37,411 nucleotides of DNA, taken from contig SAQE01000062.1 in the NCBI GenBank assembly GCA_004020545.1, forward strand, positions 1 to 37,411. Direction: 5' to 3'. Of this stretch, positions 1 to 8,653 are shown one piece after another. The notes beneath the pieces are model-generated. The model was not told where the DNA came from and did no database searches. It saw nothing but the letters and a program-made list of their open reading frames with translations. The position numbers and the translations under genes are program-made. Position 1 is the first letter of the stretch, and the number at the start of each line of letters is the position of its first letter. The DNA comes from Mesorhizobium sp. (GTDB lineage: Bacteria > Pseudomonadota > Alphaproteobacteria > Rhizobiales > Rhizobiaceae).

Positions 1-80
1 GGCGCCTCTTCACGCTTGACCACAGCACGAAGCAAATGTGTGCGCACGCTAGCCCACAAAGGGAGAAGGGAACGCCGCGC

Positions 81-380
81 TTATCGCTTCAGCACGTCCG
101 CCCATTCCGGATGGCGGCGGAACTGGGCGTTGGCGAAGGGGCAGAGCGGGATGATCTTCTTGCCGGCGGCGCGCGCGTCCTCGACGGCGCGGGTGACGAG
201 CCGAAGCCCGGCACCCTGGCCGCGGAAGACATCCGGCACCTCGGTGTGATCGATGATGAGCTGGTGCTCGCCGATCTTGGTGAAGGTCATCTCGGCCTCG
301 GCGCCGCCGGGATCGCGCAGCACGTAGCGCCCCTTGGAGCCATGGTCCTCGAGTTCGATCTCGGGCAATTGGTCAGCCAT
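81..380 (-). CDS. Short GNAT-family N-acetyltransferase (NATD1/YjdJ-like)
   Basis: This 99-residue protein carries the acetyl-CoA-binding motif RGQGAG after a V-P-D-V-F strand. Its C-terminal PLCPFANAQFRRHPEW segment is typical of the short single-domain GNAT proteins related to NATD1/YjdJ. The family's usual length is about 90-100 residues, so it looks complete. I chose the ATG at 378-380, giving MADQLPEIE; an upstream extension in the same frame would run far into the preceding gene. The gene overlaps the esterase gene by 8 bp, so translation is probably coupled. It is the last gene of a three-gene minus-strand operon with a ring-cleaving dioxygenase and an esterase. The acetylated substrate cannot be read from the sequence. 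Confidence 0.85.
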   Translation of the reverse strand: MADQLPEIELEDHGSKGRYVLRDPGGAEAEMTFTKIGEHQLIIDHTEVPDVFRGQGAGLRLVTRAVEDARAAGKKIIPLCPFANAQFRRHPEWADVLKR

Positions 381-1011
381 TGTTCTTGCCTCCTTCGGCG
401 GCCGGCGCGAAGGCGAAGAGCCGCCGCACCGCTCCGCTTTCATTCGGCCGAACCTCGTGTCCGCCGTCGTGCCATTCCACTGTGACATCGGCCCCATCGG
501 CGCGCAAATAGGCCTCAAGCCGCGACGTCAGGTTAGGCGGACAGATCGGATCGCGCCTGCCGGCCGTGATCAGGATGTGGCGGCCGGCAAGGCTGCCCTT
601 CACCTGAGGCTCGAACGGGATCAGTGGATGCATCAGCGCCGTGGCATTGAACAGGGCCGGCTCCGCGAACACCACCGAGGCCAAGATGTTGGCGCCGTTG
701 GAGTAGCCGAGCCCGAACACCGCCGAGGGCTTTGCCGCCTCGACATGCGCCTTGACGAAGCCCGCCATCTTGGCCGTCGCCCGCGCGAGATCGTCCATGT
801 CGTAGACGCCCTCGCCGGTGCGGCGGAAGAAGCGGGCAGCGCCCTGTTCCGACACGTCGCCGCGCGGCGACACGACGGTCGCCGAAGGCAGCAACTCGCG
901 GCCGAAGGACAGAAGCTGGTTCTCGTCGGCCCCGGTTCCGTGGAGGACGAAGAGCAGCGGACTGCCCGGCGAACCGGGCAGCATTTTGTGGATGTAAGCG
1001 TCCTTGCTCAT
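373..1011 (-). CDS. Alpha/beta-hydrolase carboxylesterase (MhqD/YpfH-like)
   Basis: A 212-residue single-domain alpha/beta hydrolase of the phospholipase/carboxylesterase group. The oxyanion segment FVLHGTGADE is followed by the nucleophile elbow G-Y-S-N-G (Ser104), then Asp154 in AGRRDP and His185 in DGGHEV, which complete the catalytic triad. It has no signal peptide, so it should be cytoplasmic. It starts 5 bp after the stop of the ring-cleaving dioxygenase gene and overlaps the acetyltransferase gene. In Bacillus, related esterase (MhqD) and dioxygenase (MhqO/MhqE) genes are co-regulated in quinone and azo-compound resistance; transferring that role here is inference. The ATG at 1009-1011 has only a weak ribosome-binding site, consistent with coupling to the upstream gene. 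Confidence 0.88.
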   Translation of the reverse strand: MSKDAYIHKMLPGSPGSPLLFVLHGTGADENQLLSFGRELLPSATVVSPRGDVSEQGAARFFRRTGEGVYDMDDLARATAKMAGFVKAHVEAAKPSAVFGLGYSNGANILASVVFAEPALFNATALMHPLIPFEPQVKGSLAGRHILITAGRRDPICPPNLTSRLEAYLRADGADVTVEWHDGGHEVRPNESGAVRRLFAFAPAAEGGKNNG

Positions 1012-1016
1012 GGCTT

Positions 1017-1949
1017 TCAGTCTTCCAGCTTCTGCAGGTGCTGCTCGAGATAGGATCTCAGATGCCGATGCTGCGTCGGCAGCTTCAGCGCCTCGCCGAG
1101 ATGCGCTGTGTCCTCGTCGCGGTCGAAGCCCGGCTCGTTGGTGGACACCTCGAACAGCACGCCGCCCGGGGTACGGAAATAGATCGCCCAGAAGTAATCG
1201 CGATCGATGACCGGTGTCACGCCATAACCCGTGTCGATCAGCGCCTTGCGCACTTCGAGCTGTTTGGCGCGATCCTCGACCGCGAAGGCGACATGATGCA
1301 CCGAGCCGGCGCCGAGATTGGCAAAGCCCGCGCCGGGCAGCGATTCGATGTCGACGATGTCGGCGCCGTTGCCGTTCTTGATCGCCAGCCGGCGAATGTT
1401 GCCGGACTTGTCGACTTCCTCATAGCCCATGAACTTCAACAGCTCCTCGGTGGCGCCGCCATCCTTGAGTCTCAGCGCGACCGAGTGGAAGCCACGGATC
1501 GCTTCATCACCGGGAACGCCGCCCTTGACCCAGGGCGCGCGGCTGTCGGCCTTGTCCTCGACCAGCGCGAAACTGTCGCCGTCGGGGCCGGTGAAGGTGA
1601 GACGCTTCTCGCCGAAGCTTTCCGTGCGTGCAGCGCCGCTCACGCCCTCGTCGGCGAAGCGCTTCTCCCAATAGCCAAGCGTGCCCTCCGGCACCGAGAA
1701 GACGGTGGTGCCGACCTCGCCGACCCCGTGCCGGCCTTTGCCGATATCGGGGAACGGGAAATAGGTCATCACCGAGCCCGGCGTGCCGAATTCATCGGCG
1801 TAGTAGAGGTGATAGACGTCGGGCGCGTCGAAATTGACCGTCTTCTTGACCCGGCGCAAGCCGAGCTTCTTGGTAAAGAACTCATTGTTCCGGCGCGCAT
1901 CGCTCGCCATCGAGGTGACGTGATGCAGGCCTTTGATCTGATTGAGCAT
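1017..1949 (-). CDS. Ring-cleaving VOC-family dioxygenase (MhqO/LinE/PcpA-like)
   Basis: A 310-residue protein with two vicinal-oxygen-chelate (glyoxalase-fold) modules. Candidate metal ligands are the His in GLHHVTS near the N-terminus, the HSVALRL and VHHVAFAV segments in the second half, and the Glu in FEVSTNEPGFD. The family opens hydroquinone-type aromatic rings using Fe(II). The ATG at 1947-1949 (MLNQIKGLHHVTS) is preceded by AAGGAG at good spacing, so I prefer it over an in-frame extension to 2057 that reads through the promoter. It is the first gene of the operon with the esterase and acetyltransferase. A 25-bp imperfect palindrome lies about 115 bp upstream. The substrate is unknown; an electrophile or quinone stress role is inferred from the operon partners. 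Confidence 0.9.
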   Translation of the reverse strand: MLNQIKGLHHVTSMASDARRNNEFFTKKLGLRRVKKTVNFDAPDVYHLYYADEFGTPGSVMTYFPFPDIGKGRHGVGEVGTTVFSVPEGTLGYWEKRFADEGVSGAARTESFGEKRLTFTGPDGDSFALVEDKADSRAPWVKGGVPGDEAIRGFHSVALRLKDGGATEELLKFMGYEEVDKSGNIRRLAIKNGNGADIVDIESLPGAGFANLGAGSVHHVAFAVEDRAKQLEVRKALIDTGYGVTPVIDRDYFWAIYFRTPGGVLFEVSTNEPGFDRDEDTAHLGEALKLPTQHRHLRSYLEQHLQKLED

Positions 1950-2062
1950 GGTGTTGCTCCTTCCCTTGTCCTTTTGCGGCCCTCGCCGCTGTCCACGCCA
2001 ATATGAGGATGCCCTCCGGCCGGGCAAAGCGGCCAAACACAGAATGGACTGTATCATAAAGA

Positions 2063-2087
2063 TGAACGATCATCCCATGTACGTTCA
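2063..2087. promoter_or_regulatory. Imperfect 25-bp palindrome, candidate operator
   Basis: Two 11-bp half-sites, TGAACGATCAT and ATGTACGTTCA, are separated by CCC; 9 of 11 positions match as inverted repeats. The dyad lies in the divergent region between the dioxygenase operon (minus) and the sulfatase gene (plus), so one dimeric repressor could control both. No regulator gene is adjacent. Shape and half-site length would fit a TetR- or MarR-type protein, but that is inference. Confidence 0.5.
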
Positions 2088-2134
2088 CGTTCCATGAACT
2101 GCCGCAGCTTGCAACGCTCGAAAATTTCGGCTCC

Positions 2135-3718
2135 ATGAGCGGCAGCCTGCCGAGGAGAAGACACTTGGAAAACCGAAACACCCGCCCAAATGTTCTTCTC
2201 ATCACGTGCGACCAGTGGCGCGGCGATTGCCTGTCGGCAGCAGGCCATCCGGTGGTGAAAACGCCAAACGCCGACGCGCTTGCCGCCGAGGGCGTGCTGT
2301 TTCGGCGCCATTTTGGCGGCGCCGCACCTTGCTCGCCGGCGCGCGCCTGCCTCTATACCGGCCTCTACCAGATGAACAACCGCGTCTGCCGCAACGGCAC
2401 GCCGCTCGATGCCCGGCACGGCAACATCGCGCTCTCGGCCCGCGCGGCTGGTTATGATCCGACGCTGTTCGGCTACACCGATGTTTCGCCCGATCCACGC
2501 CAGCTCTCGGCCGGCGATCCTCGCCTGCGCAGCTATGAAGGCGTGCTCCCCGGCTTCACCGTGCGGCAGTTCCTTCCCGAGCACCAGAAGCAGTGGCTGT
2601 CCTGGCTCAGCGCGCAAGGCATCGACGCCAGCGTCGGCAGCCCTGACATCCATCGCCCGGCGGACGAGCAAGGCAACGTCTGGGGCGATGTCAGTAACGC
2701 GCCGCCCGTCTATTCGAGAGACCAGACACCGACCGCCTTCCTGGCCGGCGAGTTCGTCCGCTGGCTTGGTGAGCAGGAACAAGGCGCGCCATGGTTCGCC
2801 CACATCTCCTTCATCAGTCCGCACCCGCCTTTCATCGTGCCGGAACCGTACAACGCCATATACGACCCGGCCGACGGCCCCGCTTTCCGGCGCGCGGCAA
2901 CCCGGCAGGCCGAGGCCGATAGCCATCCCTATCTCGCTTAAGACCTTGACCACCAGGAGCGGGCAAAATTCATTCCCGGCATCGAGGGCAAGGTGACGGA
3001 TTGGAGCGAGGAAAATTTCCGCCGCATCCGCGCGATCTATTACGGCATGATCTCGGAAGTCGACGCCCAGCTCGGCCGCATCTGGCAAGCGCTGACGGCA
3101 GCCGGCAGTTGGGACGACACCGTCATCGTGCTGACCTCCGACCACGCCGAGATGATGGGCGACCATTTCATGCTCGGCAAAGGCGGTTTCTTCGACGCCA
3201 GCTACCACATTCCGCTGATCATCCGCGACCCGCACAAGAGAGCAGTGGCCGGTTCGGTCGTCGACCGGTTCACCGAGGCCGTCGATATCTTTCCGACCTT
3301 GCTCGAACTGATCGGCGCCGGACCGGAGCCGCAGCTCGACGGCAGGTCGCTGGCGCCCTGGCTCGACGGCAAGCAGCCGGCGGACTGGCGCGACGCCGCG
3401 CATTGGGAGTTCGATTTCCGCTCGGTCTTCGGCGGCGAAGCCGAGCGGAATTTCGGCATCGGCTCGCGCGATTGCAATCTGGCCGTCCTGCGCACGAGCG
3501 ACTTCAAATATGTCCATTTCGGCGGCGGCCTGCCACCACTACTGTTCGATCTCACGAAGGATCCAGGCGAGCTTAGCAACGTCGCGAACGATCCCGCCTA
3601 TCTGCCGGCGCGCCTGGAATTCGCCGAGAAGATGCTGGCCTGGCGCGCCAGGCATCTCGACCAGTCGCTGGCGCTGGCGGAGTTGACGGAAGATGGCGTG
3701 GTCGGACATGTGGGTTGG

Positions 3719-3739
<21 letters not shown>
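2135..3739 (+). pseudogene. Sulfatase/phosphonate monoester hydrolase-like gene interrupted by one in-frame TAA
   Basis: Two open segments (2135-2941 and 2942-3739) lie in the same frame and together encode one alkaline-phosphatase-superfamily enzyme of about 534 codons. They are separated only by TAA at 2939-2941. The N-terminal part has the metal-binding ITCDQWRGD and the formylglycine motif C-S-P-A-R (Cys66). The C-terminal part has TSDHAEMMGDH, the second metal-binding segment, and a C-terminal subdomain (DGRSLAPWL, HWEFDFRSVF, YVHFGGGLPPLLFDL) like rhizobial phosphonate monoester hydrolases. Neither half holds all metal ligands, so neither should be active alone. The start may be ATG 2135 or TTG 2165; the latter has AGGAG 7 nt upstream. 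The last residues and the stop come from the heptamer repeat that follows. A sequencing error at the stop cannot be excluded. Confidence 0.85.
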
Positions 3740-5202
<1,463 letters not shown>

Positions 5203-5294
5203 GATCGTCTCTCCTCGTGCCTGATTTGGTACGCGCCGCATCCGCGACCGGCTCTGCCAAGCAGTCGGACGCGGCAGTATTCCACAGCTTCACA

Positions 5295-5319
5295 ACGTCG
5301 TGAGCGGAGCGTTGTTCCA
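5295..5319 (-). promoter_or_regulatory. EcfG-type promoter for the PRC-barrel gene
   Basis: On the minus strand, GGAAC (5315-5319), 16 bases, then CGTT (5295-5298). This matches the alphaproteobacterial general stress consensus. It lies about 93 bp upstream of the PRC-barrel start codon and is divergent from the lipid kinase promoter at 5348-5372. Confidence 0.85.
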
Positions 5320-5347
5320 ACAGCGCGGCCCGCGCTTCCCGGTACGC

Positions 5348-5372
5348 GGAACCTTTGGCGATCCTTTCCGTT
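5348..5372 (+). promoter_or_regulatory. EcfG-type promoter for the lipid kinase gene
   Basis: GGAAC (5348-5352), a 16-base spacer, and CGTT (5369-5372), about 55 bp upstream of the ATG at 5427. With the site at 5295-5319 it forms a divergent pair. Confidence 0.85.
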
Positions 5373-5426
5373 CAGCCTGCGGCTGGGCTCATTTCCGGCC
5401 CCAAGAATGGACGAGACGGAGCGGGC

Positions 5427-6347
5427 ATGCGGTTTGCTGCGGTGCTGAACCAGGACAGCGGCACGCTGCGCACGACCGATGTTCCAGCCTTTGCCGATCG
5501 CCTGCGACGGACGCTGGAAGCGGCAGGCCATTCGGTTCAGGTCGACATCGTTGCCGGCCGCGAAATCGGCGCGGCCTTGGAAAAGGCCGTAGCGAAGCGG
5601 AACGTTGACGTCGTGATCGCCGGAGGCGGCGACGGCACCGTGTCGAGGGCGGCATCCCTTCTCATGAACAAGAAGAAAGCTCTGGCCGTATTGCCGGCCG
5701 GCACGATGAATCTCTTCGCGCGTGGCCTTGGCATCCCGCAGACGCTGGATGCGGCGCTGCAATCCTTTGCCACGGGCAAGGTGACGGCCGTAGACATGGC
5801 CAGCGTCAATGGCCGGCCCTTCGTGCATCAGTTTTCGATCGGCATGCATGTCAGGATGGTTAAGCTTCGGGAGACCATGGATTTCGGCTCGCGGCTGGGA
5901 AAGATGCGGGCCTCCGTTCGCGCGGGATGGGCAACGATCAAGAACCCGCGCACGCTCAAGGTGACCTTGAGCATCGGCAACGCTGAGATCGTAACCCGCA
6001 CGACCGGCATCGGCATCAGCAACAATCTGTTCGGCGAGGGCCATCTGCCTTATGCGGACAATCCGGCGGGTGGCGTGCTTGGCATCTATGTCAGCGTCGC
6101 GCGCAGACGTTACCATCTGGCGAAACTGCTGCTCGACATGCTGCGCGGCCGATGGCGCGACAGCGAACACATCGAAATCCACCAGGCCGACAGAGCCATC
6201 CTCAAGATCCATTCACCAACGAAGAAGTTCAGCGCGGTCATGGATGGCGAGTTGGTCAGGCTGGAGCGCGAGACGGTGGTCGAGATTCTTCCCGGCGCGT
6301 TGAACGTATTGGTTCCGGCAAGCAATGCGCGGGCCAAGGCGGCGTGA
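5427..6347 (+). CDS. Diacylglycerol/lipid kinase family protein (YegS/BmrU-like)
   Basis: A 306-residue member of the diacylglycerol kinase catalytic-domain family, which phosphorylates lipid hydroxyl groups with ATP. It has the nucleotide-binding GGGDGTVSRAAS loop (about residues 70-80) and the LPAGTMNLFARGLGIP segment, which matches the family's P-x-G-T-x-N motif. The N-terminal VLNQDSGT replaces the usual N-P-x-S-G. The C-terminal half forms the second, beta-rich domain, including VMDGELV. The start at ATG 5427 has GGAG 5 nt upstream; a longer frame to 5355 would begin within the promoter. An EcfG-type promoter precedes it, suggesting membrane-lipid adjustment during general stress. The lipid substrate is unknown. 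Confidence 0.88.
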   Translation: MRFAAVLNQDSGTLRTTDVPAFADRLRRTLEAAGHSVQVDIVAGREIGAALEKAVAKRNVDVVIAGGGDGTVSRAASLLMNKKKALAVLPAGTMNLFARGLGIPQTLDAALQSFATGKVTAVDMASVNGRPFVHQFSIGMHVRMVKLRETMDFGSRLGKMRASVRAGWATIKNPRTLKVTLSIGNAEIVTRTTGIGISNNLFGEGHLPYADNPAGGVLGIYVSVARRRYHLAKLLLDMLRGRWRDSEHIEIHQADRAILKIHSPTKKFSAVMDGELVRLERETVVEILPGALNVLVPASNARAKAA

Positions 6348-6355
6348 TAGGGCGG

Positions 6356-6559
6356 TCAGCCGCCCTGCATGGGTTTCTGCCCGGCCGTCGGCGCCTGAGG
6401 CGCGCTCTGATCGGTCGTCGGGCTCTTGATCACCTCGCCATAGATCTCGACCGCACCCCAGGCGATCAAGGCCAGCAACAGCCCGGCGACGAGGATCCTG
6501 AGCGCGTGCCAGCCCCAGTGCCCCTGGCGGGCTTTGTCTTCAGGAACGATCTTGGTCAT
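6356..6559 (-). CDS. 67-residue single-pass membrane protein
   Basis: A small protein with a charged N-terminus (MTKIVPEDKARQGHWGWH), one transmembrane segment at about residues 20-40 (rich in Leu, Ala, Ile) and a hydrophilic Pro/Gln/Thr-rich tail. The ATG at 6557-6559 has GGAGG 6-8 nt upstream, which fixes the start even though the frame stays open much further. An EcfG-type promoter lies at 6614-6638. The gene converges on the lipid kinase gene with 8 bp between stops. I do not recognise a characterised family. Position and promoter suggest an envelope component of the general stress response. Confidence 0.82.
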   Translation of the reverse strand: MTKIVPEDKARQGHWGWHALRILVAGLLLALIAWGAVEIYGEVIKSPTTDQSAPQAPTAGQKPMQGG

Positions 6560-6613
6560 TGTTGGCCTCCATATCGCATGGCGGCGGGCGCTTCGGGTAC
6601 GGCATGATCGGGT

Positions 6614-6638
6614 AACGGGCCCTTTCCGCGAAGGTTCC
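6614..6638 (-). promoter_or_regulatory. EcfG-type promoter for the 67-residue membrane protein
   Basis: On the minus strand, GGAAC (6634-6638), a 16-base spacer and CGTT (6614-6617), about 55 bp before the ATG at 6559. The spacer length equals that of most other sites in this window. Confidence 0.83.
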
Positions 6639-6750
6639 CTGTCCGATGGCGCGGTTCGGCAACGGTCGGCCGCCGCTGTCAGGCGTGGGGATTGGTGGGC
6701 AGCAACGCGGTCAAGTTGCCGGACCCGCGCTTTTCCCGGAATGCTCCGGC

Positions 6751-7215
6751 CTACGGCGCTTCGCCGGGATCCGGGTCTTGAGGCTTGGACTTCACATTCT
6801 CGCGGTAGACGGCGTAGGCGACGAGCGCGATCGCGGGCGCGACAATGGTGCTCAGGCCACTCTTGCTCTTGGCAAGCGCCGGGAGCAGCGCAAGCGCCGC
6901 AGTGAGCCCAACCGCCGTCATGTCGGCCTTGCGCCGGCGCGCGCGACGCCTGGCTCGCATGCCGGTCGTCACCTTGTGGATCACCAGAATGAGCCCGGCA
7001 ATCACCAGGAAGCCGATGCCGAGACCGAGGCTGGTCGCCAATGGTCCGTAGCGCGCGGCAAGCCAGATATAGGCGGCGCCGACGAGGAAACCGATGCCGC
7101 ACAGGGCAAGAATGGCGGCAATCCCATAGAGGATTGCCGTCACGCGCGCTCTCTGCAAGGCGGCCGTCGCCTCGCCGGAGGCAATGGCCGAGATCAGCGA
7201 AATCAGCGTCCCCAT
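6751..7215 (-). CDS. YqjE/DUF1469-like (phage holin superfamily III) membrane protein
   Basis: A 154-residue protein with two adjacent transmembrane segments at about residues 27-50 and 55-82, then a strongly basic stretch (RARRRARRRK) and a further hydrophobic region near residues 100-135. The N-terminus (MGTLISLISAIASGEATAALQRAR) and hairpin organisation match the YqjE/DUF1469 family, often annotated as putative holins. It lies 7 bp downstream of the YqjD-like gene, mirroring the enterobacterial yqjD-yqjE order. The EcfG-type promoter at 7579-7604 should drive both. Function is unproven. Holin activity is only a family label, and there are no phage genes nearby. Confidence 0.82.
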   Translation of the reverse strand: MGTLISLISAIASGEATAALQRARVTAILYGIAAILALCGIGFLVGAAYIWLAARYGPLATSLGLGIGFLVIAGLILVIHKVTTGMRARRRARRRKADMTAVGLTAALALLPALAKSKSGLSTIVAPAIALVAYAVYRENVKSKPQDPDPGEAP

Positions 7216-7222
7216 CTGCGGG

Positions 7223-7549
7223 CTAGCGGCGGGAGAGCAGCGCGAACAGGAAGCCGACGCCGGCGGCTATCGCCAGCGACGTCACCGGCTTTTCGCGAAC
7301 GGTGGCGACGAGCTGCGCTTCGATATCCTGGGCGCTGCCGCGCACGCTTTCGAATGCCGCTTCACCCTGGGCACGCAGGTGTTCGACCCCTTCGGAGGCG
7401 GCATGGCGCGCCGCGCCATAGCCATGCTCCCCGGTCTTGGCCAATTGCCTGGTGAGCTCCTCGATGTCGGCGCGCAACTGCCGAATATCGGCTTCGAGAT
7501 CGGAGTTGGAGGGAGCATCTGTTGCGGTTCTGCCTGCGGCGGGCGCCAT
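7223..7549 (-). CDS. ElaB/YqjD/DUF883-family membrane-anchored protein
   Basis: A 108-residue protein with a long amphipathic helical region (about residues 15-85, with LEADIRQLRADIEELTRQLAKTG predicting coiled coil). A C-terminal tail anchor follows (EKPVTSLAIAAGVGFLFALLSRR, residues 86-108), ending in two arginines. This is the classic ElaB/YqjD/YgaM layout. In E. coli these proteins sit at the inner membrane, bind ribosomes and are induced in stationary phase. The gene is first in a two-gene operon with the YqjE-like gene. Its EcfG-type promoter gives it an equivalent stress-linked expression here, although the sigma factor is unrelated to RpoS. Confidence 0.86.
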   Translation of the reverse strand: MAPAAGRTATDAPSNSDLEADIRQLRADIEELTRQLAKTGEHGYGAARHAASEGVEHLRAQGEAAFESVRGSAQDIEAQLVATVREKPVTSLAIAAGVGFLFALLSRR

Positions 7550-7578
7550 TGCTTAACTCCTTGTGTTTTCTAATTTTC

Positions 7579-7604
7579 AACGCTCGATATGCATCAAGAG
7601 TTCC
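7579..7604 (-). promoter_or_regulatory. EcfG-type promoter for the yqjD-yqjE-like operon
   Basis: On the minus strand, GGAAC (7600-7604), a 17-base spacer and CGTT (7579-7582), 30 bp before the start codon at 7549. Confidence 0.83.
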
Positions 7605-7666
7605 GAACTTGGATCGCTCCTTACCAAGACCGAGGGGCGAGCACATTGACAGCAGTCAAAATGCCC

Positions 7667-7979
7667 TCAGATGAGAGGCAAACTCCGCAGACCGATGAGA
7701 TCGCCCGGCATGGAATAGTCGAGGATTCGCCGCCGCCCGTCGGGCAACAACTTGTAGCGGAACGCCCAGCCCGAAAAGGATCGTGTAGAGATGCGCGCTG
7801 TGGCTGCCTTCGACCAGCACGGTTGCGCCCTTGTCGACGGTAAGCCCTCCTTTCTTGGAGCTGCCGACGAACGGCCGTTCCTGGCTTTCGAACGGGCGAA
7901 AGGCCGGCAACGGCCGCAGCGGACATTTCTCGCAAGGATTTTGGCGGCTGGGGAACGGAACGTATGCTCTGCTGGGCAT
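7667..7979 (-). pseudogene. Truncated, frameshifted Crp/Fnr-family regulator remnant
   Basis: Only the N-terminal effector-binding part of a Crp/Fnr regulator remains. From the ATG at 7977-7979 the frame reads MPSRAYVPFPSRQNPCEKCP, then VDKGATVLVEGSHSAHLYTIL. At the four-A run (7774-7777 on the plus strand) the reading shifts. The neighbouring frame continues the cyclic-nucleotide-binding fold with GWAFRYKLLPDGRRRILDY and MPGDLIGLRS, then stops at 7667. One extra base in that run explains the shift. The rest of the beta-roll, the dimer helix and the HTH domain are missing, so it cannot bind DNA as a normal family member. An EcfG-type promoter still precedes it. Confidence 0.82.
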
Positions 7980-8022
7980 TTCGACCCCTCTCCGAAACCC
8001 CTGCCCTGATTGGGCAGTGGAA

Positions 8023-8047
8023 AACGTTCCAGGTGGATCGAGGTTCC
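8023..8047 (-). promoter_or_regulatory. EcfG-type promoter in front of the Crp/Fnr remnant
   Basis: On the minus strand, GGAAC (8043-8047), a 16-base spacer and CGTT (8023-8026), about 44 bp before the remnant's ATG at 7979. The promoter is intact although the gene is broken. Confidence 0.78.
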
Positions 8048-8144
8048 GCCGATCACGAAGATGCACTTCCGGTCATGTCTTTTTTAAATGACATACCGGC
8101 AAATACCGCGCATGACTGCTGGCGATTGTAGGAGTCGCCGCTAC

Positions 8145-8525
8145 GTGCCTTCATTGCTAGACGGATTGCGTATTCTGGTCCTGGAGGATGAGTTTCTTAT
8201 CGCAATGGATGTCGAACAGCTATGCCGTGACCATGGGGCGGCCGACGTTGTGATTGTCCGCGATCTGGCCGAAATCGACCAGCGGGATGGGCTGTCGTGG
8301 TTTGACGCGGCCATCGTCGACCTGATGCTTGGAGGTGTTTCGACGCTCGGCTTCGCCGCGCGACTGCGTGGCGAGGGCGTTCCGTTCGTTTTTGCCTCCG
8401 GTCATTCGGACGCGGACGAGATCGAGAGCTCCTTTCCGGAAATCCGGCTGGTCGCCAAACCTTATTCGGGGGACGATCTGATCGAGGCCGTGGCGCTCGC
8501 TTGCGGACGCACGAAGGCGGCTTGA
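8145..8525 (+). CDS. Stand-alone response-regulator receiver domain
   Basis: A single receiver domain of about 126 residues without an output domain. The acidic pocket LVLEDE, the phosphoacceptor in AAIVDLMLG (Asp59 from the GTG start), the FASGHSD segment at the Thr/Ser switch position and the KPY lysine are all present. FASGH resembles the FAT-GUY motif of single-domain receivers (SdrG, MrrA type) that relay phosphate in the general stress response; this is family inference. I prefer GTG 8145, which has TAGGAG about 10 nt upstream; the frame stays open to ATG 8088 but without a ribosome-binding site. It lies between the Crp/Fnr remnant and the ecfG locus, and no EcfG-type promoter was found for it. 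Confidence 0.85.
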   Translation: MPSLLDGLRILVLEDEFLIAMDVEQLCRDHGAADVVIVRDLAEIDQRDGLSWFDAAIVDLMLGGVSTLGFAARLRGEGVPFVFASGHSDADEIESSFPEIRLVAKPYSGDDLIEAVALACGRTKAA

Positions 8526-8536
8526 CGACGGCCAGA

Positions 8537-8633
8537 GCAATTCCAGAAAAGCGTATAACGTTTTCCGTCCGGAATTGCGCAAAAAACAAACAGTTGGAGC
8601 GGTTGAGCGTTTCTACCGGACACTGAACCGCCC
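8537..8633. repeat. RIME-like palindromic intergenic repeat (copy 1)
   Basis: Two palindromic modules: GCAATTCC (8537-8544) pairs with GGAATTGC (8571-8578), and GCGGTT (8599-8604) pairs with AACCGC (8626-8631). An A-rich spacer lies between. The same two-module layout recurs elsewhere in the window. It lies between the orphan receiver gene and the convergent ecfG and could act as a terminator. Confidence 0.75.
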
Positions 8634-8653
8634 TAAGCTGCCGGGCATCGCTG

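Noticed and set aside
2939-2941. Recoding of the sulfatase stop as selenocysteine or pyrrolysine
   Set aside because: The codon is TAA, which is not used for either amino acid, and I see no nearby recoding structure.
2054-3517. 487-codon minus-strand frame opposite the sulfatase, continuous across the TAA
   Set aside because: Its continuity reflects GC-rich third positions of the sulfatase gene; the plus-strand frame has catalytic motifs, this one has none.
6751-7215. Prophage holin
   Set aside because: The label is a family name only; there are no phage genes and the gene pairs with a YqjD-like gene under a stress promoter.
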